Of a stretch of 64,000 nucleotides of DNA, positions 56,549 to 64,000 are shown piece after piece (position 1 is the first letter of the stretch; each line of letters begins with the position of its first letter). The notes beneath the pieces are model-generated. The model had not been told where the DNA came from. It saw only the letters and a list, made by a program, of their open reading frames with translations, and made no database searches. The DNA comes from Diphasiastrum complanatum (taxonomy: Eukaryota; Streptophyta; Lycopodiopsida; Lycopodiales; Lycopodiaceae): the NCBI GenBank assembly GCA_029204225.1, contig CM055098.1:3705607-3769606 (forward strand), written 5' to 3'. A program made the position numbers and the translations under genes.

Positions 56549-57578
56549 ATGGCACATTCACCTACCCCGAGGGAAACTGTTCAGGAAAACTTATCCGATC
56601 AGTTTCGGCACATGGATGATACCCTTTCTGGTCTCGTTCTTCGCTTCGATACAGTTATGACCGGCTTTGCTACTATGCAGTCACATATTGATTCTTTACA
56701 ACCTCATGGTCCTGGAAAAGCTCCTGTCTTTCCTTCATTTGGGACTCCCCCTCCATTTGGATTTCCATCTTCTTCTGTTAGTCAGCCTGGTGGTGGACCG
56801 TTCATTCCACCTAACCCACCTCCTGGTTTCTTTCCACGTCCCCCAGTTCCTAAGCCACACTTTGCTCAAGACTTTCGTGATAGGGTACAACTTGCTACCT
56901 ATTTCGGTTCCTTTGACGGGAACTTATTAGAGAATTGGTTTGCTAAGCTTGACACATATTTTCAGATCTACCCTAAGGCTGATCCTCAGAAGATCCAGTT
57001 GGCTGCTTTACACTTAGATGGACGCGCCGCCATGTGGTGGCAAGTTTATCGAGCTGATCCTGATCGGGAAGGGCTCCATATATGGCATACCTTTCGCTGT
57101 GACCTCCATCATGCTATGATTGATTCTCAGTGGCTCGACCGCCAACGTGATACATTCCGTAGTCTCACTCAGACCAGTGACCTTGCTTTTTATACAGATC
57201 AGTTTATGGAGCTTTCTTATCTTTTCACAGATCTACCGCCCACTGAGCTTATGTCTCGTTACATTGCTGGGCTTCGTGGTGCCTTACGTTACGATGTTTC
57301 TTCCTTCCGTCCTCCCACACTTGTTGAGGCAATGTCTCTTGCCAGTACTTTACAACACAAGTACTCTGACACCCTTCCTTCCCGCTTCTCTCGACCCTGT
57401 CCTTCTGCTTCATCTTTTCCCGCTATGTCCACCCCCACCCCTACACCTGCCCCTTCAGTTTTGAGCGAGTTGCCTGATTTACTTGAGATAGTTATTGATC
57501 TACCTGAGCTCGTCATTGTATCCCATAGTGAGTCAGAGTCACATATACAGGTTCCTACTGATGCTGATTCACATATAT
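56549..57578 (+). CDS. Ty3/gypsy gag
   Basis: The start at 56549 (MAHSPTPRETVQENLSDQ) is preferred over 56462, because the extra 29 residues are leader-like and hydrophobic. A coiled N-terminus is followed by a Pro/Phe-rich stretch, then the capsid core: YFGSFDGNLLENWFAKLDTY, PQKIQLAALHLDGRAAMWWQ, LHIWHTFRCDLHHAM, and DLAFYTDQFMELSYLF. This is the Retrotrans_gag pattern. No CCHC zinc knuckle is visible; instead there is a Thr/Pro run and an acidic Leu-rich end. The frame stops at TAG 57578-57580. It would assemble the particle and may be translated as the element's main product. Confidence 0.9.
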
Positions 57579-57580
57579 AG

Positions 57581-58129
57581 GTTGCGGCTGATATGGTCCT
57601 TGATACTGACATAGCATGCTATGATCCTATTGATGATGCTGTTTCATGCTTTGATATTGTTGTTGAGTACTTTGATGCTACTCGTGTTCCTGAGCGCCAT
57701 GCTATAGATGTTGTCGCCTATGCTCCTTATTTCGATATTATTCATGGGTCTACGGTTTCAGATGCTTTGGCTACTCCAGTAGATCTCCATATGGCATACG
57801 GTTATACATTTCATGATGGTCCTACTGTATACTCACTAGCTGATTTTGTTGATACCCGTCTAGATGAATATGTGGTTCTTCTAGAGGCATATTTAGGCCA
57901 GAATTTATCAGTTGATGCTTCTGTTATTATGCCTACGTATGTTGTTCCATTTGTGGATCATATTATTCTAGATGTGGGGCGAGAGTATATTGCTTTAGTG
58001 GATACAGGCAGTCCACATTCATTTATTAGCAGTTACTTTCCACCAGGATTCGTGCTACACCTGTTCCTGCTTCCCAGCCTCTCAGTGTTGAGGTTGCTCG
58101 TTCCCATTCTTTTCCCAGTTCTCAGATGA
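57581..58129 (+). CDS. Asp-rich spacer and retropepsin start
   Basis: Same frame as gag after one stop codon. About 130 residues of acidic sequence with DIIHGSTVSDALATPVD and LDEYVVLLEAYLGQNLSVDA lead into YIALVDTGSPHSFIS, a retropepsin active site (DTG at 58001-58009). The spacer resembles no gypsy domain I know. After FIS the readable protease continues in another frame, so there is a frameshift near 58050-58130. Confidence 0.8.
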   Translation, partial: VAADMVLDTDIACYDPIDDAVSCFDIVVEYFDATRVPERHAIDVVAYAPYFDIIHGSTVSDALATPVDLHMAYGYTFHDGPTVYSLADFVDTRLDEYVVLLEAYLGQNLSVDASVIMPTYVVPFVDHIILDVGREYIALVDTGSPHSFISSYFPPGFVLHLFLLPSLSVLRLLVPILFPVLR

Positions 58130-58356
58130 TTCAGGGCTTGGATTATCGCATTGGTGATTTTTCTGGTCAGGCATATTTCTACATCATTTCTCTGAAGTAC
58201 TATGACATTATTTTTGGTGCAGCCTGGTTCTCTTCACTTGGTACTGTTGCTGTGGATCTCTCTCAGCAGACACTTTCCTTTACTCATGCTGGTCAACATC
58301 ATTCACTTGCTGGTATTGATTCCCAAGGTGACTATCAGTTGGTTACCGGGAAGTAG
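58126..58356 (+). CDS. Retropepsin C-terminal part
   Basis: Reads MIQGLDYRIGDFSGQAYFYI, then YYDIIFGAAWFSSLGTVAVD and TLSFTHAGQHHSLAG. This fits the end of a Ty3 protease, where YDVILGMDWL..H and a LxF...G...L.G segment follow the active site. A stop closes it at 58354-58356. Confidence 0.8.
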   Translation: MIQGLDYRIGDFSGQAYFYIISLKYYDIIFGAAWFSSLGTVAVDLSQQTLSFTHAGQHHSLAGIDSQGDYQLVTGK

Positions 58357-58359
58357 TTT

Positions 58360-58815
58360 ATGCGTAGCCTGCCAAAGGCTCAGGATGCAACTCTTCTTTC
58401 CATTCAGAGTACATCAGTTGCTGCTTCACTTTCACCATTCGTGGGTCCTCTTCCTCAGTTGATGCTCCTTTGGATTTACAGGTTGTTGCTGTGTGCCTTG
58501 TGCCTATATGCCTTGATTCACAGATATTGTATTCAGTGGCCATTCCTGGTTTCATTGATATTCAGGCCGTATACCTTGCTTGGTGGTATTTCTACTATTG
58601 CTTTTGCGCATACCTCAGATAGTCCTCTTGGTTCGGTGGTTGGTGCAGTATCTTCTCCATTGGTCTCTATATCTCCATCTCTTGAGTCCGTTATGGCTGA
58701 AGTTCTTGCTGATTTCTATGGGGTTCTTCACGGGTCCACGTTTGATGGTTCCCTCGCTATTGGTGATCAGGTTGTATCTTCTTTCGCTTTACTCCATGGA
58801 TCTCTCGCCTCATGA
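58360..58815 (+). CDS. Unknown frame after protease
   Basis: Continues in the protease frame after one stop. Ser/Leu-rich with ISPSLESVMAEVLADFYGVL, which faintly recalls the short pre-RT segment of gypsy pol, and then HGSTFDGSLAIG, similar to a HGSTVSDALATP unit in the gag-protease spacer. No domain is recognised, and the RT that should start here is absent. Confidence 0.45.
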   Translation: MRSLPKAQDATLLSIQSTSVAASLSPFVGPLPQLMLLWIYRLLLCALCLYALIHRYCIQWPFLVSLIFRPYTLLGGISTIAFAHTSDSPLGSVVGAVSSPLVSISPSLESVMAEVLADFYGVLHGSTFDGSLAIGDQVVSSFALLHGSLAS

Positions 58816-60610
58816 TATTTCTACGGTTCCTTACATGATTCATGCGCCTTTGGCCCTTACCATTACACATTTTCCATCCGAGGATATTTGCAAGATGGTC
58901 ACTATTACTTATCTAGGGTATTTATATGCTGGGATCTTTCTAGATGAGTATACGGGCATCCTTCAGTCTCCTTGTCTTTCTACATATAGGTTTGCTGCAG
59001 TCCATGCCGATGCTATGGATATATGGCATTCCTGGTTATTACGTATAGCTTGGTTTCCATTTGGACCATTTGGACCTGCTGATTGGTGCTGGTTTTTCCA
59101 TATTACTGATCGCCTATGGTGCGGATATCTCTATGATTATGCATGTGGCTCTCTATCCGTTCCTTGGATTGTTGCTCATTGTCAGGCTTGGCATATCCTG
59201 ATGGCTTGGGTTATTGCCTCCGTTCCAGCTACTGTTTGTCCAAGTGATCTTCAGATTCCCCGTCATTTCAGGTTGCTCCATGTCGCTTGGTCTCCGATGC
59301 TGAGTTGCCACTTTGTTCTGGTTTTCCGAGACCATCAGAGTACCTTGAGAGAGTTCCTTCTCCTCTCTTGGATAGTTTTTGGAGATGTTGCCGCCATATA
59401 CTTCAGTATTGCTCATATGTGCTTTGATACTCATTCCCAGCTACACATGGATATTGATCCGATGCTTGCCACTGATGTTGGAGATCCCGTTCCTCGTTCC
59501 AGTGCATTTCTTCTATTCCTCACTTGTGCGCCTGGTGTGTACTTTGGGATTACACTTGCGGCCAGTTCCGATGGGTCATCCGATTCTCCATCCGTTTTTG
59601 GTGTATCCTATGATGGATTGGTATGTCCATATGAGGTCTTTCTGGATGAGTTTTTCGGCTACAGTTTTTCAGTTGAGGCCTCTACTATTTCTAGATTTGT
59701 TGCTATTGTTTTTATGCATCATGTCTTTTTAGATGATGCATTGATTTCTTGGACCTTCTGGAGCTTTTGGCATGCTGCTCTTCTCGTCATAAGGGCCTTG
59801 AAGGTACCGTGTGCCATTGCTACTTCTCATTCATGGGCCTTATGGATACCTTGGGCTTTTGACCATGCTGGTGCACATTTCTCCATTTTAGCTATCCTTT
59901 GTCAGGATGATCTCTTTATGATCCATGTTTCCTGGCATATCGCTTGCTTTTCTATGCTACTACAGCGTGCCTGTCATCCTGTTTATGTTCCTACTCCTTG
60001 GTGCTGGTCCTTCGATGCTGCTATCTTTTCTTGGGGCACCTATATCACTGAGTTTGCACATATGGTTGATGGTTACGTGTATGATGTGGCTATTCGCGAT
60101 GAGTGTCCATCTCTTTTCCAGTTTCCTTATTGGCTTCCCGTTGCTGATGCAGTTCTACCTTCTCGGGCTTTTTGGATACCTTCGTGTGATGTCCCTATCT
60201 TTTGGGCTGATCCTCTACTATCTTGGGCATTACGGATACCTTGGCATTCCTGGTTGTTGCTTGATCTTCTTCTGGTTCCTTGGCATTCTTGGTTCTTCCA
60301 TATTACTTGGTTTCAGATGATGCGGCCGAGATGTTCCCTTCGTCGCCATGATGTTGATCCTGAGCTATTCCCTTTCTTACCAGCTGCCATTCACCAGGTT
60401 CGCCTTCACCATAGTCGATGCTGCCGGCAGATTCAGTTTTTGGTCCAGTTCGATGGTCGTCCTGTTGAGGAGGCCACATGGGAGCTTATTGAGGTCTTTT
60501 ATCATACACCATCACTTGCGGATCAGAATCGTGCTCCTCCTGCACTTGTTGATTCCTCTACATCAGATGCTGCTCTAGTTGTTGATGCACCAGGGCTTGC
60601 TGCTTTTTGA
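58816..60610 (+). CDS. Long Trp/His-rich frame in place of pol, with chromodomain-like end
   Basis: The open frame formally begins at 58580; the part before about 58816 overlaps the preceding frame and is doubtful. About 600 codons are unbroken. The body is rich in Trp, His, Phe and Leu with recurring units such as IPWHSW, WHSWFFHIT and (F/L)(W/R)IPxx. A block LDEFFGYSFSVEASTI resembles LDEYVVLLEAYLGQNLSVDA of the upstream spacer. No RT, RNase H or integrase motif is seen. The last 60 residues, IQFLVQFDGRPVEEATWELI onward, match the chromodomain-like tail of chromovirus integrases. Caution: the strand is T-rich and A-poor, which lowers stop frequency; other frames here also stay open for 117-131 codons. 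Whether it is translated is unknown. Confidence 0.6.
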
Positions 60611-60648
60611 TCCAGTTTCTTTTCGGCAGTTGGGTCTTTTTTTTTTGT

Positions 60649-60657
60649 GCCGGGGAG
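60649..60657 (+). other. Polypurine tract of the pol-replaced gypsy element
   Basis: GCCGGGGAG immediately before the 3' LTR start AGTTATGG. Confidence 0.85.
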
Positions 60658-61094
60658 AGTTATGGACTCGGCTCATTACATTCGCCGCATCCATTTACAT
60701 TTACTTTACTTTATGCATAAGCAGGCCTTGGGCCCTTTTTTATTCATTAGTGACACTTAGACTATATGGTTGGCCTTTGGCCTTATTATTCATTATTAGG
60801 CCATTTGGACATTACTGGAGAGTGAGGGCTTTCTTGGAGGGCGCACTATTTTCCCTCCCAGTTGGGCCCTAGCCACCGGAAGCTTCCTTTTAGGGCTTCC
60901 TCTTGGCTATAAGTAGGGAAACTGTGTCATTTGTTATTCAGCTGATGATATCGATCTCTCTCTTTAGCTCCTTAATCTTTCTTCCTGCTTTCTAGGGCTA
61001 AGTCTTGCCTATGTGTTGCTTTCATAGCTTAAGTCTTGCTTATGTGATGCTTTCATAGCTTAGCTCTAGATCAGCTGTGGCTCTATTCGTAACT
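60658..61094 (+). repeat. 3' LTR of the pol-replaced gypsy element
   Basis: Same sequence as 55408-55850 apart from about 16 substitutions and small gaps. Ends ATTCGTAACT and is followed by GGATA. Confidence 0.93.
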
Positions 61095-61287
61095 GGATAA
61101 CGGAGAATTTTTTTTTCAAAGGTTGTAGCAAACTGTGGCACAAGGCAATCTCAAGGCAATTAGCCTTTTAAGGCATTTTCCTTTTGAAGAGGCATAGTTT
61201 CCAAACGGTGCAACGAATTCGAACGCAATTGGAGGTTTGAATATCGCCGAAAATTTTCATTTTTGAGGTCAAATTTGTAGTTCGGAG

Positions 61288-62033
61288 CATAAATGCACCG
61301 AATTGCGATTCGCTGGGACCGCGATTCGCGATTCTGAACCCAGAATCGCAAATTTTTTTTTTTTTTTTTGGAAAAATAGCTTATGGCTGAAATTTTTTAG
61401 GGGGATCAATGGTCAAACTAGCGTTTTGCCTCTCAGAAGTGCAGTAGATGAGGCACAAACAGATCTTATTTTCAGTAGCTATCTGGTTGTCATTTGCTCT
61501 GGTTTTCAGTAAATGTTAATCCTATAGTTTGGGCTATCAACTGTATAGATGATGTTCACTTTTGCAATTGTTTCACTGGAGATGTGAGTGCAATGTGCAT
61601 ACAGTTGGGGGCATAAATATTGAGCCCTTCTCGGCGCGCATTTGGACCCCATTTTTATCTGTGGGGGGGCGGTAGCATTTTTATCTACAGTGTCTGTATA
61701 GCAGGAAGCTCTAGGGGGTTCGGGGGGCGGTAGCACCCTGGTAGGGGGTTTGGGGGGCAATTCCCCCCAACGGCGGGGTCTAGGGGCTGCCGGTAGACCC
61801 CGACCCCGACGGTAAGGCCTCTACATGATTTGGCCTTCCAACTCCCTGAGTGAAAACACACTTTTTGGTGTTTCGCACCCGAAACAGTCGGCAAACTACA
61901 CAATCATCACGCTGTCAATCAAAGCTTTCATCTGATACCCATATTGCCTAAAAAAATTTCAAAAAAAAAAAACGACTCTACGCGATTCTGAAAAAAACGA
62001 CTCTACGCGATTCTGAATCGCGGTGCATCTATG
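61288..62033. mobile_element. 746-bp hAT-like non-autonomous element
   Basis: 8-bp direct repeats GTTCGGAG at 61280-61287 and 62034-62041 flank inverted ends CATAAATGCACCG (left) and CATAGATGCACCG (right, reversed). Subterminal words GCGATTC(T/G) repeat many times at both ends, including a tandem ACGACTCTACGCGATTCTGA pair at 61973-62018. A G-rich core with GGGGGGCGG strings lies at 61660-61770. No transposase is encoded. The size of the duplication points to hAT. Confidence 0.8.
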
Positions 62034-62044
62034 GTTCGGAGCAA

Positions 62045-62930
62045 GTTATTGCAAGTTTTGTCATAGATAGGAGCTATTTTTAAGCAAGGCAGCTTATCGA
62101 AGATGAGTATTAAAATGGATGCTCTTGGTCTTTTGGAGTCAAGTAAATTGGACGACAAAAGTTTCCTAAGATTCCTGTTTTTGAAGCAGAAGTTCCACAC
62201 GATGAAGATGTTGGAGAGTGAATCTATGATCGGCCCTTACATGGATCAAGGAAGTTCACGACCAATTGCAAGCAGTTGAGCAGTCCATTGATGACGTGAA
62301 CATGGTAAGCATTACTTTGAATGGATTACCATCAGCATACCAGCATTTAGTGACCACTTCGATGATCAGAGAGTCGATGGCTTCTTTTGAGGAGATATCA
62401 GGTATTCTTCTATAGGAAGAATTGGATCCAATCAAGGTGCAAGTATGGTGGATCAAGCATTTGCGGCAAGGACGACTACATTTAGGGGTAGAGGCCAAGG
62501 AAGGCCCAATGTGTGTCCAAGACAAAATCCAGCTTCTCAGGAGCGAAAGAGGGGAATTGCTTCAATTGCGGAAAACCAGGACACCATGCATCAGAATGCC
62601 TATTGAAGCAACAAGTAGCCGCTGAAAATCAAAGGCGAATGGGATGTTTCCATTGTGGGAAATTAGGGCATGTGGAATGCATGATCAAGCGATTCGCACA
62701 AAGGATTCGAGGAAGAAACATGGGGAACAATCAAGGCTCCAATAGGAATGCATATTAGGTGAATAATTTCGTGGATGAAGCGCGGAAGAAGCTAGGGAAA
62801 GTGCAACATATGCACTAATTTCGAAGAATCAAGGCAATGCAGGTGATGAGTGATATGCAGATTCAGGAGCTTCATCACACATGACCTCCTATCGCCACTT
62901 TCATCAATTTTCTCCATCATTTTTTGCAGA
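62045..62930 (+). pseudogene. Copia-J gag and protease start
   Basis: Copia gag in shifting frames: KQKFHTMKMLESESM, then DVNMVSITLNGLPSAYQHLV and ESMASFEEISGILL, followed by a basic stretch and two zinc knuckles. The first, CFNCGKPGHHASEC (62551-62592), is complete. The second, CFHCGKLGHVEC (62645-62680), has two residues fewer than usual between His and last Cys. The protease site ADSGASSHMTS is at 62858-62890, after which the frame is lost. A gypsy element and a hAT-like element are inserted upstream in its leader. RT and the rest are not in the window. Confidence 0.88.
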
Positions 62931-63011
62931 TTGGTGGTGGCTGTCAAGCGCCCTACTACCCATCACTTTCGACGATTTGTTCATCATTTTTTGCAGCTTT
63001 GGTGGGTACCT

Positions 63012-63625
63012 TGACTTGAATATCAACAATCGATTCACGTAGATATAGACCCATAACCTACATCTCAAGATTTCACACAACTCCCTGTTAGAGCTGGCAC
63101 CTTTGTAGATTCCGATTCCGATCTCGACCTGACCTTTTTGTCAATTCCAAGTTTTGATTCTGATTCTGATCTGTGATTGATCATTGATTCCGATCTTGTT
63201 TGATTTCCACCTTGTTCAATTTTGATCTTCTGATCTCAACCTGTTACTTAGCAACATAGTGATTGTGTCTAGCAATATGAACAAGCGAGTTCCTTGCACC
63301 TGTAGCAATGATTTTACCTTGAATTGAATATCGGAAAATGATTCACCTAGATATAGACCATAGCGTATATCTCAAGACTTCACACAACTTCCACACAACT
63401 CCCTCTTTGAGCTTGCAACTTTGTTGATTCCGATCTCGACCCGACCTTTGTTCCAACCTTCGATGCCGACCTTTGAAGCTGATTCTGATCTTTGATTGAT
63501 TCCAATCTTTTTTTATTTCCACCTTGTCCAATTTTGATCTTCTGATCTCAACCTGCTACTTAGAAACATACTGATTGTGTCCTAGCAATCGGAACATGCG
63601 AGTTCCTTGCACTTGTAGCAATAAT
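63012..63625 (+). repeat. ~305-bp tandem duplication
   Basis: Two diverged units, about 63012-63310 and 63318-63625. Both contain ATTCAC(G/C)TAGATATAGACC, ATTTCCACCTTGT(T/C)CAATTT, and GAGTTCCTTGCAC(C/T)TGTAGC. They are rich in GATTC(C/T)GAT words. No protein recognised. Confidence 0.85.
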
Positions 63626-64000
63626 TGACCCAAGCAAGTCTTTCTCTGTCTGCTGTGGACCTGCAGAAAAAAAAAAACAGTCACCTACAAGTTTCAAGTT
63701 ATTTGCAACAGAACACTTCAAGCAGACATGTCACGATCTACCTCCCTCATAGGTGTAGACTTGTGTAGGATCTAACTAGTGATTCCTGTAGTGATCTGCA
63801 ACCCTATAAAAGTTTCATAACTTCATCAATTATCAGCCTGAAATAGTACTATCCAGCAACAAATCAGCAATTGTCCTTGTAGTTATCTCAACATGCAGCA
63901 ATCCACAGACTTGATTCCGTATAATGTATAGATGTGCAACGTAATGACTCAGCAATGACCTCCAACATAAACACTCGTCTTCCAGCGACCCAGTGTATAG
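63626..64000. other. Unassigned DNA at window end
   Basis: No gene or repeat boundary recognised. It probably continues the repeat region after Copia-J. Confidence 0.4.

Larger units (their letters stand above)
55408..61094 (+). mobile_element. Ty3/gypsy element with pol replaced by a long unknown frame
   Basis: A complete 5.7-kb insertion: GGATA target duplications (55403-55407, 61095-61099), LTRs of 443 and 437 bp, a perfect tRNA-iMet primer site, a polypurine tract GCCGGGGAG, and identical inverted LTR ends AGTTATG...CATAACT (5' LTR). By eye the LTRs differ at about 16 positions plus small gaps (roughly 96% identical), making it the youngest datable insertion here. Inside are gag, protease and a chromodomain-like C-terminus, but no RT, RNase H or integrase. 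A 676-codon frame fills that place. It is therefore non-autonomous and would need a partner's pol. Confidence 0.93.

Noticed and set aside
59720-59745. FLDDALIS string that resembles an RT YxDD box
   Set aside because: Nothing around it matches RT motifs in order or spacing, so it is most likely chance in the unknown frame.
59379-60872. Extra frames of 97-131 codons on the same strand as the pol-replacing frame
   Set aside because: Shadow frames caused by T-rich, A-poor sequence; they are hydrophobic without motifs. They are used only as a warning about the long frame.

Overview
The window looks like repeat-dense nuclear DNA from a land plant. It holds plant-type Copia and Ty3/gypsy LTR retrotransposons with tRNA-iMet and gypsy-type primer sites, hAT-like non-autonomous DNA elements, decayed 28S rDNA, a probable plastid ndhF insert, and one intron-bearing gene whose long intron is filled with transposons. 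A plant with a large genome (fern, lycophyte, bryophyte or gymnosperm) would fit, but nothing here fixes the clade. Bacterial features (operons, ribosome binding sites, CRISPR) are absent and not expected.

Layout. 0-3.4 kb: tail-to-tail scraps of one Copia family (called A) and LTR scraps of family D. 3.45-8.63 kb: Copia-C, a complete but defective insertion with two LTRs, PBS, PPT and a 5-bp target duplication. 9-12 kb: antisense Copia scraps (F and A) and an LTR studded with CACACGTGTG-type palindromes. 13.3-17.25 kb: antisense gypsy remains G1 and G2. 17.3-26.1 kb: repeats, a gypsy gag, the ndhF-like fragment, and further LTR and Copia scraps. 27.06-31.2 kb: a large inverted repeat of Copia-B with a 28S rRNA pseudogene in the loop, ending in a (TC)83 microsatellite. 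31.2-37.6 kb: more LTRs and the sense Copia-D polyprotein. 37.6-43.1 kb: antisense Copia-A with both LTRs. 43.1-45.8 kb: 5' part of gypsy K. About 46-54.8 kb: exons of an unidentified host gene; its large intron carries a hAT-type MITE, a gypsy RT scrap and the 5' half of Copia-I. 55.4-61.1 kb: a complete, fairly young Ty3/gypsy insertion with a target duplication. It has gag, protease and a chromodomain-like tail, but a long Trp/His-rich frame stands where RT, RNase H and integrase should be. It sits, with a 746-bp hAT-like element, inside the 5' part of Copia-J. The last kilobase has a ~300-bp tandem duplication.

How it works together. No transposon here looks autonomous: frames carry stops, frameshifts or deletions, and the RT YVDD box is changed in three of the four Copia copies that retain it. 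The best candidates for something new are the gypsy element with the replaced pol (55.4-61.1 kb), the non-TG/CA LTR ends shared by the two complete elements, and the 28S pseudogene framed by inverted Copia arms. Family letters are local labels. All similarities were judged by eye or from memory of the families; no search was run.
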